The translations under genes were made by a program, and so were the position numbers. Positions 17,409 to 27,140 of a stretch of 64,000 nucleotides of DNA are shown here, piece after piece; position 1 is the stretch's first letter, and every line of letters starts with the position of its first letter. A model generated the notes under the pieces. It had not been told where the DNA came from, ran no database searches, and saw only the letters and a list, made by a program, of their open reading frames with translations. Origin of the DNA: an uncultured Chitinophaga sp. (GTDB taxonomy: Bacteria; Bacteroidota; Bacteroidia; Cytophagales; Cyclobacteriaceae); NCBI GenBank assembly GCA_902168205.1, contig CABHOK010000014.1, positions 372,001 to 436,000 on the forward strand, in the 5' to 3' direction.

Positions 17409-18284
17409 TTAATTCCGAATGTCTAACCCCCAGTTTAGTTTTTGGCGAAGGGTTTTAAAGTAATGTTGCCCCTCCAATTGTATCAATTTTACCTTGAAAT
17501 CAGCCTTTGATACCCTTAATTTAATGGTTGCATCGACAGAAGCCACACGCGAATCGAGTGATACTAAAAATTTTTTACTTCTTCCTTCAACTCCAAAAGT
17601 AATTTCTGATTCATCGGCTACTACGATGGGACGTACGGTAAGATTATGCGGACTAACAGGTGTTATTACAAAATTACGCGACCGCGGAAATATCAAAGGA
17701 CCTCCACAACTTAGCGAGTAGCCGGTTGATCCTGTTGGCGTTGCTACAATGATACCGTCTGCCCAATATGAATTTAAAAATTCTCCATCGATATAGGTAT
17801 GGATGGTTATCATAGAAGAGCTGTCCTTCTTCACAATGGTAACATCGTTCAGCGCAAAGTTAAGATTGCCAAATACATCCTGATTTGTTTCCAACTTTAA
17901 AACTGAACGCAAGTCAATTTTATACTTGCCTTCGCATACTTTTGTTACGGCCTGCTCCACCTCCTCTTTGCTGTTCGTTGCCAGAAAGCCGAGTCTTCCC
18001 GTATTTATACCCAACACCGGAATTTCTTCTTTACCTATATGCGTGACAGAATCCAGTAATGTTCCATCACCACCAACACTTACCATGGCGTTCACACCTT
18101 TGAGAGAATCTCCGGTGCTGAACGTTTCGAACTTTATATTTTTGAATGCGGGGGTACGGAGGTACTTGCCGAATTTTTCTGAAACCAGAATTTCTGAATT
18201 ATACTGCTGCAATACTTCAAAGATACGGGTAATAAAAGGTGCTGTCTGGCGATTGAATTCCTTTCCATGTACAGCAATGCGCAT
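17409..18284 (-). CDS. nadK: NAD kinase
   Basis: NadK phosphorylates NAD to NADP. The 291-residue protein contains the GGDG motif at residues 71-74 (SVGGDGTLLDSV), the NTGRLGFLA segment and the C-terminal NAD-kinase domain with ADGIIVATPTGSTGYSLS. It stands just upstream of the barrel-bamA operon but has its own promoter with both boxes. The position next to uppS/bamA genes is frequent in Bacteroidota. Confidence 0.95.
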   Translation of the reverse strand: MRIAVHGKEFNRQTAPFITRIFEVLQQYNSEILVSEKFGKYLRTPAFKNIKFETFSTGDSLKGVNAMVSVGGDGTLLDSVTHIGKEEIPVLGINTGRLGFLATNSKEEVEQAVTKVCEGKYKIDLRSVLKLETNQDVFGNLNFALNDVTIVKKDSSSMITIHTYIDGEFLNSYWADGIIVATPTGSTGYSLSCGGPLIFPRSRNFVITPVSPHNLTVRPIVVADESEITFGVEGRSKKFLVSLDSRVASVDATIKLRVSKADFKVKLIQLEGQHYFKTLRQKLNWGLDIRN

Positions 18285-18327
18285 GACGTTCTGATTTAAG
18301 TTTTTGTGTGGTGCCTTCTTTTCATGT

Positions 18328-18358
18328 TAAAGATAGAAACGCCAGACAACGGAACAAA
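18328..18358 (-). promoter_or_regulatory. Promoter for nadK
   Basis: On the minus strand TTTG (18358-18355), 19 bases, then TATCTTTA (18335-18328), one mismatch from TAnnTTTG. The predicted leader is about 37 bases. Confidence 0.6.
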
Positions 18359-18413
18359 AACTTAGCGGTGCTTAATACAATGCAATCGTTAGTTTTATTT
18401 TGAAAAGTTATGG

Positions 18414-19244
18414 TTAATCTTTCTTCAATAGGAGTGAAGCCCATGATTCACGTTCATCACGACTAACTTCTTTCAAATTATAGGTTGAGCCTTCTTTTAG
18501 CAGGTCAGCTATATCATGGGTATAAAATCCGCTCAATAAGAGTAAACCCCCTGGAACGAGATATTCCTGGTATAGCTTTATTTCATCGAGCAATACATTC
18601 TTGTTGATGTTAGCCAGAACAATGTCGAACATGCCGGTGATGTTTACTTCACTTAGCTTGCCTTGCTGAAGAGAGATGTTGTTACAATTATTTACTTCGA
18701 TGTTTTCCTGGCCGTTAACAACGCTCCACTCATCAATATCGAATGCTACAACTTCTTTCGCACCACGTTTCGATGCCATAATGGATAGTATAGCTGTGCC
18801 ACAACCGGCATCCATCACACGCTTGTTCTGATGGTCGATATCCATCTGCGCCTTCACCATCAGGTGGGTGGTTTGATGATGACCTGTTCCGAATGACATC
18901 TTCGGAGTGATGGTAATTACGTAAGGGTATACTTTATCGATCTTGTGAAACTCGGCACGGATCAAACACTTGTCATCCACTATAATGGGCTGATAACTTT
19001 TCTCCCATTCTTCATTCCAGTTTTGTTTTTCAATACGATCCTGGTAAAAGATGAGTGGCGTCTGTTCGCTATACCGGTCTTTTATATACTGCAGTTGTTC
19101 CTTATCAAACTTTTCCAATTCAACGTAGGCTTCGAATCCTTTTTCAGTTTCCATAAAAGTATCGAAGCCCGCCTCCGCGATTTCGGCCATCAGGATTTCA
19201 GCAAAATCAGGATTACAGATTACTTGGAGGCGGGTATAGTACAT
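18414..19244 (-). CDS. prmA: Ribosomal protein L11 methyltransferase
   Basis: PrmA methylates ribosomal protein uL11. The 276-residue protein has the N-terminal recognition domain (1-100), the linker FGTGHHQTTHLM (about 118-129), and the class I SAM-binding motif DAGCGTAILSI at 145-155, followed by NINKNVLLDE. Length and both motifs match the family. It begins 12 bases after the tpiA stop, so the pair is cotranscribed. Confidence 0.93.
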   Translation of the reverse strand: MYYTRLQVICNPDFAEILMAEIAEAGFDTFMETEKGFEAYVELEKFDKEQLQYIKDRYSEQTPLIFYQDRIEKQNWNEEWEKSYQPIIVDDKCLIRAEFHKIDKVYPYVITITPKMSFGTGHHQTTHLMVKAQMDIDHQNKRVMDAGCGTAILSIMASKRGAKEVVAFDIDEWSVVNGQENIEVNNCNNISLQQGKLSEVNITGMFDIVLANINKNVLLDEIKLYQEYLVPGGLLLLSGFYTHDIADLLKEGSTYNLKEVSRDERESWASLLLKKD

Positions 19245-19256
19245 ATTGAAAATCGA

Positions 19257-20018
19257 TCAGGCGCCTTTAATAACTTCTGTAAATTCTCTTGACTTCAGCG
19301 ATGCTCCACCTACAAGACCACCATCTACATCCGGGCAGGCAAAAAGTTCTTTTGCATTGGCTGCGTTAACACTACCTCCATATAAAATAGCTACTGCATC
19401 TGCAACCGACTGGCCATACTTCGCAGCAATGTGTTTGCGGATAACCGCGTGCATATCCTGTGCCTGTTGTGCAGAAGCTGTTTTACCTGTACCGATAGCC
19501 CATACCGGTTCGTAAGCAATCACAATGGTTTTTATAACATCACCACTCAGGTGGAACAAACTTTCTTCAACCTGTTTTTTTACAAGTGCTTCGTGTCCGT
19601 TGCTCTCGCGTACTTCAAGAGGTTCTCCACAGCAGTAGATCGGAATCAAACCGTGCTTCAGAGCAACATCAACTTTCTTCGCCAGTAATTTTCCATCTTC
19701 ACCAAAGTATTGTCTGCGCTCGCTGTGCCCAAGGATAACATACGGTATTCCGATTGATTTCAGCATAGGTGCTGATACTTCACCGGTATATGCACCTGAC
19801 TCATGTTCGCTGCAGTTCTGTGCACCAATAGCTATACGATTGTTGTTCCCCAACTGATTTTTGATGGGCAACAGGTACGGAAACGGAACACAAAAAATTA
19901 CTTTCGCATCACCCTTTACTTCATCGGCAACCATACCTGCTATTTCGGATGCAAGTATATTTCCTTCTTCAAGAGTCTTGTTCATCTTCCAGTTACCGGC
20001 TACAATTTTCTGGCGCAT
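19257..20018 (-). CDS. tpiA: Triosephosphate isomerase
   Basis: Glycolytic enzyme interconverting dihydroxyacetone phosphate and glyceraldehyde 3-phosphate. At 253 residues all active-site residues are in place: Asn9 and Lys11 (GNWKMNK), His98 (ILGHSERRQYFG) and the catalytic Glu170 (AYEPVWAIGTGKTAS), with the phosphate-binding YGGSVNAANA near the end. A -7 box lies about 40 bases upstream. The gene is followed by prmA. Confidence 0.97.
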   Translation of the reverse strand: MRQKIVAGNWKMNKTLEEGNILASEIAGMVADEVKGDAKVIFCVPFPYLLPIKNQLGNNNRIAIGAQNCSEHESGAYTGEVSAPMLKSIGIPYVILGHSERRQYFGEDGKLLAKKVDVALKHGLIPIYCCGEPLEVRESNGHEALVKKQVEESLFHLSGDVIKTIVIAYEPVWAIGTGKTASAQQAQDMHAVIRKHIAAKYGQSVADAVAILYGGSVNAANAKELFACPDVDGGLVGGASLKSREFTEVIKGA

Positions 20019-20056
20019 AGTGTTTTGATATTAAGGTTGAAATTTTTCTGAGGCCC

Positions 20057-20064
20057 CAAAGATA
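20057..20064 (-). promoter_or_regulatory. Promoter -7 box for tpiA-prmA
   Basis: On the minus strand TATCTTTG (20064-20057), an exact match to TAnnTTTG, about 40 bases before the tpiA start. The upstream region is T-rich but has no clear TTG at the -33 distance. Confidence 0.5.
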
Positions 20065-20108
20065 GGATTAGAAAGTTTAAAGTTAAAAGCAGAAGTATAA
20101 AGCCGCGA

Positions 20109-21122
20109 CTATCTTCTTTCAGGTTTATAGTGCGACTCTTTAAAGAGTTGCTGTGCGTTGGCGGAATTCATCAACTGCGGCAGTGTTATATCCGGATGTG
20201 ACTCCATGTATTTATTCACGATGCGCCATCCCACCCATTGTCCTATTCTTCCCGGACATTTTTCACCAACCTGAATCGTAACAGGGCGTTCGCCCAGGTA
20301 ATCCTTCTTAATAACGTGGCTCGTGGCAAACAATACGTTGCTTTCTATAAAGCGCGCCCAGATCAGGTCTTCATTCGCGCGCGAGCCTTTTATTTCGTCT
20401 GGAGTATACCAGATCAGCGTACTGTCAGGTGTGCATGGCAACATGTGTTTGGCAAAGTAAAATGCCTTGCCATACGCTACCATATCAGCCAGCACGGTCT
20501 TATCGTTCATCTCGGTTTTGTTAAACCTTCCATCTATACCATAGATAAGCATCGCAGACGGAACGATATCATCCGGATCATACTTTCTTAATATATAGTT
20601 ATATACATTCTTAGGCCTGTACTTTGCACCTCTGCCCAAGTAAAAATCAAGACTTACTATAATGAGTGAGTCTGTTACAAACATATCGGTATCAAGGCCG
20701 GTAATTATAGTTTGAATACGCGGTGGCGTGAAGTCAGGATAGTAATACTTGACGTTTGAAAAGGCTGCTTCAAATTCAGCTTTCAATGCAGCGCCATCGC
20801 CAAACACACGTTTTGTTTCGAGCAGTAATGTATCGAAGTGCGGATTGTTAAAACGGCTATAAAGCTCATCGAGAAAAACAGAGTCACCAGGGTATTCTGT
20901 TCTTCTGAACATATAATCGCGTATCAACGGCTGTCGGGTAAAGAGTGCCACGAGTTCATCTTTACTTTTTATATTTACGACAGAGTCCTGAAGCTGCTCG
21001 AGCGTAATCGTTACTTTATTGCCAGATGTCTCCGGTTTAAAGACACACTCGTCTTGCTCATCTTTTGTACAACCGGCTGCCAGGAGTATAAGCAATACAG
21101 CAGCGAGCAATGATCTCTTCAT
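20109..21122 (-). CDS. gldB: Gliding-motility lipoprotein GldB-like
   Basis: A 337-residue lipoprotein: the signal ends at a lipobox LLAAGC with Cys18. In Flavobacterium GldB is one of the lipoproteins required for gliding. The supporting segments are LDFYLGRGAKYRPKNVYNYI, AYGKAFYFAKHMLP, NEDLIWARFIESN and CPGRIGQWVGWRIVNKYM, matching the conserved GldB core, distantly related to DUF2268 peptidase-like domains. I do not see a zinc HExxH motif, so an enzymatic role is not supported. The name rests on recalled family motifs. Confidence 0.8.
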   Translation of the reverse strand: MKRSLLAAVLLILLAAGCTKDEQDECVFKPETSGNKVTITLEQLQDSVVNIKSKDELVALFTRQPLIRDYMFRRTEYPGDSVFLDELYSRFNNPHFDTLLLETKRVFGDGAALKAEFEAAFSNVKYYYPDFTPPRIQTIITGLDTDMFVTDSLIIVSLDFYLGRGAKYRPKNVYNYILRKYDPDDIVPSAMLIYGIDGRFNKTEMNDKTVLADMVAYGKAFYFAKHMLPCTPDSTLIWYTPDEIKGSRANEDLIWARFIESNVLFATSHVIKKDYLGERPVTIQVGEKCPGRIGQWVGWRIVNKYMESHPDITLPQLMNSANAQQLFKESHYKPERR

Positions 21123-21191
21123 GTGTTATTTCTATTTTGCTGCGAAGATCGAATTTTTTACAACATGAAGAACAACGGGTAAGCTTTCGCT

Positions 21192-21698
21192 TTATTTCGC
21201 ATCGAATGTTAATACATCGGCAGGCGTACTTTTGGTGAGACGAAGGCTCTTTACTTTACCCCGCACGGTTACGTGCACCAGGTTCGACTGGTCTTCATGT
21301 GTTTCCATAATGATGTTGTTCATCACCTGTATCGCTTTCCATTTTTTAACATTGCTCACTTCAATAAAAAAGATAAATGCCTCTCCTTCCTTTTCATGAC
21401 CGAGGTATTTTATTTTCTGTGCCTTTTTATCAAGTACTATTTTTAAATGTTCCTCGAGATAAGGAGCCATGATCTGATCGAGTGTAACACCTTTCGGCTC
21501 GGTAATATCGAGCTCGGGTTGGTTCAGCCTGTTGCGCATGGTGAGCTCAAGATCATCAATAAATACGCGCATCATAATCTCCAGCGCTTTGTCTTTCTCA
21601 TCGTACTCTATTTCAGTTACGGAAACATGAAGCGGGTGCAACATGAGCGCAAAGACAATACTGTGGACGAACGATAGAATAGAAAATGATGTGACCAT
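21192..21698 (-). CDS. DUF6702-type exported protein
   Basis: A 168-residue protein with an N-terminal hydrophobic signal segment (about 4-20) followed by MLHPLHVSVTEIEYDEKDKA. It resembles the DUF6702 family, small secreted proteins of Bacteroidota with a likely immunoglobulin-like or beta-sandwich fold and no known function. In this phylum they often sit next to HupE/UreJ membrane proteins and M1 peptidases, as here, where the HupE-like gene is divergent. A TAnnTTTG box is found 35 bases upstream. Confidence 0.7.
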   Translation of the reverse strand: MVTSFSILSFVHSIVFALMLHPLHVSVTEIEYDEKDKALEIMMRVFIDDLELTMRNRLNQPELDITEPKGVTLDQIMAPYLEEHLKIVLDKKAQKIKYLGHEKEGEAFIFFIEVSNVKKWKAIQVMNNIIMETHEDQSNLVHVTVRGKVKSLRLTKSTPADVLTFDAK

Positions 21699-21732
21699 GA
21701 AAATGTTAACTGAATCGTGGAGTCGAAAGGTC

Positions 21733-21740
21733 CAAAAATA
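21733..21740 (-). promoter_or_regulatory. Promoter -7 box for the DUF6702 gene
   Basis: On the minus strand TATTTTTG (21740-21733), an exact TAnnTTTG match, in the divergent region before the HupE-like gene. No clear -33 element. Confidence 0.4.
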
Positions 21741-21889
21741 ATACCGAAAAAAAGAATTGATTACCGATCATGTACAGATTGTTCGGCAACTTCTTTACCG
21801 GCAGAATCGCACCCCCCCATAAAATACCTAATCTCTTTGTCAAAATTATCTCCTATACTTGTGCCCTTAAAATTTTCATTGCACTAATT

Positions 21890-22483
21890 ATGAGCGAGTT
21901 TCAACTCTATTTTGGGTTAGGAAAAGATCACATTCTGGACTATAGAAATGGCTACGACCACATTTTATTTGTAGTAGCATTGTGCGCGCTATACCTGATG
22001 CGCGACTGGCGGCAGGTGCTGATCCTGGTTACTGCTTTCACCATAGGACACTCCATAACGCTGGCGTTATCAACGCTGGAAATTATCACGATCAAAGCCG
22101 ACCTCATCGAATTTCTTATACCGCTTACCATTTTTATAACGGCCGCATCCAACCTGTTCAAGAATGAGGAAAATTTATCGGGCAGACCGATTCAGCTTAA
22201 TTATTTTTTTGCAGCTTTTTTTGGATTGATACACGGCATGGGTTTTTCAAATTACCTGAAAGGTATTTTAGGTAAAGACGAACGAATTATATCCCAGCTA
22301 TTGGCCTTTAATCTCGGGTTAGAGGTAGGCCAGATAATTATTGTTGCCATCTTTTTAACAGCCAGCTTTCTTTTAGTGGATTTGTTTGGTGTAAATCGAA
22401 GAGACTGGAAAATGGTTGTCTCTTCTGCGGTGGCCGGCATCGCTTTGATGTTAATGAAAGAAAAAGCATTTTGGATTGAATAA
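21890..22483 (+). CDS. HupE/UreJ-family membrane protein
   Basis: A 197-residue integral membrane protein with about five or six hydrophobic helices. I start it at the ATG at 21890 (MSEFQLYFGLGKDHILDY), where family similarity begins; an ATG 120 bases upstream is in frame but adds an unrelated segment. The motifs YGYDHILF-like (NGYDHILFVVALCALYL), TAFTIGHSITLALS and FGLIHGMGFS carry conserved His residues, as expected of HupE/UreJ proteins, some of which are thought to transport nickel or cobalt. The gene ends 17 bases before the first M1 peptidase, so it is probably cotranscribed. No urease or hydrogenase genes are nearby, so the metal role is only a possibility. Confidence 0.75.
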   Translation: MSEFQLYFGLGKDHILDYRNGYDHILFVVALCALYLMRDWRQVLILVTAFTIGHSITLALSTLEIITIKADLIEFLIPLTIFITAASNLFKNEENLSGRPIQLNYFFAAFFGLIHGMGFSNYLKGILGKDERIISQLLAFNLGLEVGQIIIVAIFLTASFLLVDLFGVNRRDWKMVVSSAVAGIALMLMKEKAFWIE

Positions 22484-22500
22484 CTCTTATATAAACCTAT

Positions 22501-24726
22501 ATGAAGCGCGTTTTTAAAATTTCCCTCCTTCTTGTAATAATGCAGACGGCATGGGCACAGGAAACTCCACGGTGGCAGGGCAAGTTCGAGCAGCTCGACC
22601 AACAATTACCAACTCCGAATGAATATCGTTCGGGCTCAGGGGCACCGGGCCCTAAATACTGGCAACAAAAAGCCGATTATGTTATAAGCGTAGAACTCAA
22701 TGACGATAATCAAAGTATAACCGGATCTGAAACGATAACATACCATAACAACTCACCCGATGTGTTGCGTTACCTATGGCTTCAGCTTGACCAGAATAAA
22801 CTTGCTGAAGATAACATGACGCAAAAGACAAAAACGAATACCTTACGCGATTCTATCGATGCAAAATCAGCAGGCTCGGCCTATAATCTTTTTGATTTTG
22901 ACGGAGGATTTAAAATCAAATCGGTGAAAGATGCTACCGGTAAAGATCTTACGCACCTCATCAACTATACCATGATGCGCATCGATCTTCCGCAGCCACT
23001 CAATCCCGGACAGAAATATACTTTCTCCATAGACTGGTCTTATAATATCAACGATGGAGTTCGCGTCCGTGAGCGCACGCAGTATGAATATTTCCCCGAA
23101 GATGGTAACTACTCGTACGTAATTGCACAGTGGTTCCCACGCATGTGTGTATACGATGATTATGAAGGATGGCAGAATAAACAATTCCTGGGACAAGGCG
23201 AGTTTGCATTACCATTCGGTGATTACAAAGTAAAGATCACCGTACCAGCCGATCACATTGTAGGCGCCACCGGTCAGCTTAAAAATGCTGAGACTGTTCT
23301 TAACAAAACACAATTGGAGCGACTGGCAAAAGCCAAGACTTCATTTGACAAGCCCGTAATTATAGCGACTCAAGACGAAGCTGTACTGCGCGAGAAAACA
23401 AAACTGAAAGAGAAGAAGACATGGGAGTTTCATGCCGACAACGTTCGTGACTTTGCTTTCGCTACATCACGCAAGTTTATATGGGATGCACAGGCGGTAA
23501 AGATCGGCAGCAAAACACCATTGGCAATGTCGTATTACCCGAAAGAAGGTAATCCGCTGTGGGAGAAAGAGTCTACCAAGGCAGTGAAGAATGCCATAGA
23601 AGTATACTCTCGTATGACGATTGATTATCCATACCCGGTAGCTATATCTGTTCACGCTGCGCACCAGGGAATGGAGTACCCAATGATATGCTTTAACTAT
23701 GGCCGTCCGGCTAAGGATGGTTCCTATACTCCTGCTGTACGCAAAGGTATGATCGGTGTAATTGTACACGAAGTAGGGCATAACTTCTTCCCGATGATCA
23801 TCAACAACGATGAGCGTCAAACAACGTGGATGGATGAAGGTGTAAATACATTCGTACAGTTGGTAACAGAAATAGAACGTTACCCGGATATAGATTTCGA
23901 CAGAGGTAAACCATCTGCACTGGTGCCGTATATGAAAGGTGACCGCAGCTCGATGCGTCCGTTGATGGTGAACTCCGAGCAGGTAATACAATTCGGTAAC
24001 GAGCAATATGCAAAAGCCGGTACAGGTTTATTCATGTTGCGCGAAACCATTATGGGCAGAGAGTTATTCGATAAAGCATTTAAAGAGTATGCACAGCGCT
24101 GGGCCTTCAAACATCCGAAGCCTGCAGACTTTTTCCGTACGATGGAAGATGCATCCGCTGTAGATCTCGACTGGTTCTGGAAAGGTTGGTTTTATACTAC
24201 CGATGTATGTGATCAATCTATAGACCAGGTGAGGTGGTTCAAGATGCGCAAGACAGAGAGCGATCCTGAAACTAAAAACCTGAAAGTAAAACAAGGTGAT
24301 CTCAATGCGAAAGATGAGAAGAAGTTCGACAACTTTAACAACGGTCCGGAACCGTTCAGTTTAACGAATACCGATCCGCGTATGTATGGTGAGTTCAGAA
24401 GTCAGATCGATGATAAAGCGATCATGCAGAAACTCGACAACAAGAATATATATGAAGTAACGTTGAGTAATAAAGGCGGACTGGTAATGCCGGTAATTAT
24501 TCAGTGGACTTACAAAGACGGATCAAAAGAGATCGAACGTATACCGGCCGAGATCTGGCGCATCAATGAAAACAAAGTAACCAAAGTGTTTGTCAAGGAC
24601 AAGGAAGTAACCAGCATCGTGCTGGATCCACAGCAGGAGATCACCGATGTAAATGCACAGGACAACGTGTTCCCTAAATCACAGTCCGCTTCCAAATTTG
24701 ACGAATTCAAAAAGAGAACAAACTAG
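22501..24726 (+). CDS. Secreted M1-family metallopeptidase, copy 1
   Basis: A 741-residue zinc aminopeptidase-type protein with a signal peptide (ending TAWAQ, residue 20). The zinc site HEVGH (423-427) is followed after 18 residues by Glu446 (WMDEGVNTF), the HExxH-X18-E pattern of family M1. The exopeptidase loop appears as GMEYPM (from residue 390) in place of the classical GxMEN. An N-terminal saddle-like beta domain (about 50-300) precedes the catalytic domain, and a beta-rich C-terminal segment follows (about 650-741). It is the first of three tandem paralogues that share the opening WQGKFEQLDQQLPTPNEYR. Preference for N-terminal residues cannot be inferred. Confidence 0.9.
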   Translation: MKRVFKISLLLVIMQTAWAQETPRWQGKFEQLDQQLPTPNEYRSGSGAPGPKYWQQKADYVISVELNDDNQSITGSETITYHNNSPDVLRYLWLQLDQNKLAEDNMTQKTKTNTLRDSIDAKSAGSAYNLFDFDGGFKIKSVKDATGKDLTHLINYTMMRIDLPQPLNPGQKYTFSIDWSYNINDGVRVRERTQYEYFPEDGNYSYVIAQWFPRMCVYDDYEGWQNKQFLGQGEFALPFGDYKVKITVPADHIVGATGQLKNAETVLNKTQLERLAKAKTSFDKPVIIATQDEAVLREKTKLKEKKTWEFHADNVRDFAFATSRKFIWDAQAVKIGSKTPLAMSYYPKEGNPLWEKESTKAVKNAIEVYSRMTIDYPYPVAISVHAAHQGMEYPMICFNYGRPAKDGSYTPAVRKGMIGVIVHEVGHNFFPMIINNDERQTTWMDEGVNTFVQLVTEIERYPDIDFDRGKPSALVPYMKGDRSSMRPLMVNSEQVIQFGNEQYAKAGTGLFMLRETIMGRELFDKAFKEYAQRWAFKHPKPADFFRTMEDASAVDLDWFWKGWFYTTDVCDQSIDQVRWFKMRKTESDPETKNLKVKQGDLNAKDEKKFDNFNNGPEPFSLTNTDPRMYGEFRSQIDDKAIMQKLDNKNIYEVTLSNKGGLVMPVIIQWTYKDGSKEIERIPAEIWRINENKVTKVFVKDKEVTSIVLDPQQEITDVNAQDNVFPKSQSASKFDEFKKRTN

Positions 24727-24739
24727 AGAATCGTTATAA

Positions 24740-24796
24740 GTTATCCGTTAATCGTTACTAGTAAATACGATTAACGGATAACCATTAACGAATAAC
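24740..24796. repeat. Inverted and direct repeats between M1 copies 1 and 2
   Basis: A perfect 16-base inverted repeat (24740-24755 and 24767-24782, 11-base loop). The right arm is followed at once by a near-identical direct copy: the 13-mer ATTAACGGATAAC (24770-24782) recurs as ATTAACGAATAAC (24784-24796). So one 13-base unit occurs three times in 57 bases, once inverted and twice direct. There is no T-run after the stem, so it is not a typical terminator. Confidence 0.7.
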
Positions 24797-24807
24797 GGCA
24801 TTCAATC

Positions 24808-27054
24808 ATGAGAGTATTACTTGCTATTATATTTACATGCGTGCTTGTACGTGCTTCAGCACAAACACAACCGCAGCAACAGGCGTGGAAAGGAAAATTC
24901 GAGCAGCTCGATCAGGTACTGCCAACACCAAATTCATATCGCACAGGCGCTGGTGCACCGGGTCAGAATTACTGGCAACAACGCGCTGACTATGTGATCA
25001 ACGTAGAAGTTGATGACAAGACTCAATTACTGACCGGTTCTGAAACCATCACGTATCACAACAACTCACCGGAAACATTAACGTTTCTCTGGCTTCAGCT
25101 TGATCAAAATATACTCGCTGATAACAACATGACTTCTCAAACCAAAACTGGTGTTGTGAGAGACTCTGTGCCGGCCGGATTTTTCAACATGATGACGGGT
25201 GTAAAAACTTCCGATTACAAAGGAGGCTATAACATCAAGTTTGTAAAAGATGCAGCGGGCAAAGCGCTTCCCTATACCATCAACAATACCATGATGCGTG
25301 TAGATCTTCCTGCCCCGCTCAAGACAGGTGAGAAATTTACTTTCGCGATTGACTGGAGCTATACCGAGTACAACCGCCAGATCTTTAACCAGCGTGGTGG
25401 CTATGAGTATTTCCCGGAAGACGGCAACTATGTATATACTTTCGCGCAGTGGTTCCCACGCATGTGTGTGTTCGATGATTACGAAGGCTGGCAGAACAAA
25501 CAGTTCCTCGGTCAAAGCGAGTTTGCGCTGGTGTTTGGTAACTATCGTGTACGCATCACAGTGCCTGCCGATCACGTTGTAGGTGCTACCGGTACTATAC
25601 AAAATCCGAAAGATGTATTGAGCAAAGAGCAGATCGAACGTTTCGAAAAAGCGAAAAAGGCTTTTGATAAACCTGTATTCATTGTTACACAAGACGAAGC
25701 TGTTCAAAAAGAAAAAACAAAGTCAACCAAAAAAGCTACGTGGGAGTTTTATGCAGAGAACGTACGCGATTTTGCATTTGCTTCTTCTCGTAAATTTATA
25801 TGGGATGCACAGGCGGTAAAAGTAGGCGATAAGACTCCGATCGCTATGTCGCTCTATCCAAAAGAAGGTAATCCACTGTGGGAGAAAGAATCTACCAAGG
25901 CTATCAAGAACGCATTGGAAATATACTCTGAGCGCACGTTCAACTATCCATACCCGGTAGCATATTCTATCCACACTGCCAATCAAGGTATGGAATACCC
26001 GATGATCTGCTTCAACGGTTCACGTCCTAACAAAGACGGCACATACTCACAGCAGAAACTGGTGGGTCTTGTACAGGTGGTCGTGCACGAAGTTGGTCAC
26101 AACTTCTTCCCGATGATTGTAAACTCAGACGAACGTCAATGGACATGGATGGATGAAGGTTTGAATACGTTCCTTGAAAAAGAAACCGTTCGTGTTCGTT
26201 ATCCTGAATTATATAGTACACATGGTACGCCAAAAGGAATTATACCTTTCATGAAGGGTGATAAGAGCCAGATGCGCCCGATCATGACTAACGGTGACGA
26301 TATGCGCTACAACGAGTTTGGTGCTAACGGCTATACCAAGCCATCTGCTGCACTCACGCTTCTTCGCGAAACCGTAATGGGGCCGGAGTTATTCGATAAA
26401 GCGTTCAAGGAATACTCAGAACGCTGGGCATTTAAACATCCGAAGCCTGCAGATTTTTTCCGTACGATGGAAGATGCATCGGGTGTAGATCTGGATTGGT
26501 TCTGGAGAGGCTGGTTCTATACCACCGATAATGTAGATGTAGCAGTTGATGAAGTGAAGTGGTTCCAGTTGAAGAACGAGCAGATCGATCCGGAAAAGAA
26601 AAACATCAAAACAAAAAAAGGCGATCTTACAGCTGAAAAGAATACCGGTAAAAATGCCAACGACTTCAGCAGCGGACCAGAACCATTTACCATGCTGAAT
26701 ACACCTGACCAGATGTATGGAGAATTCAGAAGTCGCATTAACGATGCTGACATCCGTAAAAAACTGGAAGGCAAAAATATATACCAGATCAAGTTTAAAA
26801 ATGTAGGAGGCCTTGTTACACCGCTGGTTATCGAGTGGACGTATAAAGATGGCTCTAAAGAAATAGAGCGCATACCGGCGGAGATCTGGCGCATTAATGA
26901 AAACGAAGTGGTAAAGGTTTTTGTAAAGGAGAAAGAAGTTGTAAACATTGTGCTCGATCCTAATTTCGAATTAGCCGATGTTGAGATGAACAACAACGTG
27001 TTCCCGAAGAAGACTACCGAGTCGCGGTTCGACCAGTTCAAGAAGAATAATTAG
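24808..27054 (+). CDS. Secreted M1-family metallopeptidase, copy 2
   Basis: A 748-residue paralogue of its two neighbours, with a signal peptide (ending ASAQ) and the zinc site HEVGH at 427-431 and Glu450 (WMDEGLNTF). The loop GMEYPMICFNGSRP replaces GMEYPMICFNYGRP of copy 1. Similarity to copies 1 and 3 extends along the whole protein, down to the shared ending KKEN/KFDQFKK type tail. A loop of about 10 residues near position 115-125 differs between the copies. The repeat block upstream and the lack of a terminator allow both co-transcription with copy 1 and a separate start. Confidence 0.9.
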   Translation: MRVLLAIIFTCVLVRASAQTQPQQQAWKGKFEQLDQVLPTPNSYRTGAGAPGQNYWQQRADYVINVEVDDKTQLLTGSETITYHNNSPETLTFLWLQLDQNILADNNMTSQTKTGVVRDSVPAGFFNMMTGVKTSDYKGGYNIKFVKDAAGKALPYTINNTMMRVDLPAPLKTGEKFTFAIDWSYTEYNRQIFNQRGGYEYFPEDGNYVYTFAQWFPRMCVFDDYEGWQNKQFLGQSEFALVFGNYRVRITVPADHVVGATGTIQNPKDVLSKEQIERFEKAKKAFDKPVFIVTQDEAVQKEKTKSTKKATWEFYAENVRDFAFASSRKFIWDAQAVKVGDKTPIAMSLYPKEGNPLWEKESTKAIKNALEIYSERTFNYPYPVAYSIHTANQGMEYPMICFNGSRPNKDGTYSQQKLVGLVQVVVHEVGHNFFPMIVNSDERQWTWMDEGLNTFLEKETVRVRYPELYSTHGTPKGIIPFMKGDKSQMRPIMTNGDDMRYNEFGANGYTKPSAALTLLRETVMGPELFDKAFKEYSERWAFKHPKPADFFRTMEDASGVDLDWFWRGWFYTTDNVDVAVDEVKWFQLKNEQIDPEKKNIKTKKGDLTAEKNTGKNANDFSSGPEPFTMLNTPDQMYGEFRSRINDADIRKKLEGKNIYQIKFKNVGGLVTPLVIEWTYKDGSKEIERIPAEIWRINENEVVKVFVKEKEVVNIVLDPNFELADVEMNNNVFPKKTTESRFDQFKKNN

Positions 27055-27140
27055 TGCAGCAACATTTGCTCTGCAGCGATAGAAATATAGTCTTGTAAAA
27101 GTTGCAGTACATCTGTAGTATACGTTTGACGAAAAGAATT

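Noticed and set aside
23467-24006. A 179-codon minus-strand frame opposite M1 copy 1 (similar frames occur opposite copies 2 and 3)
   Set aside because: The recurring antisense frames arise from the shared codons of the paralogues; the products have no recognisable motif.
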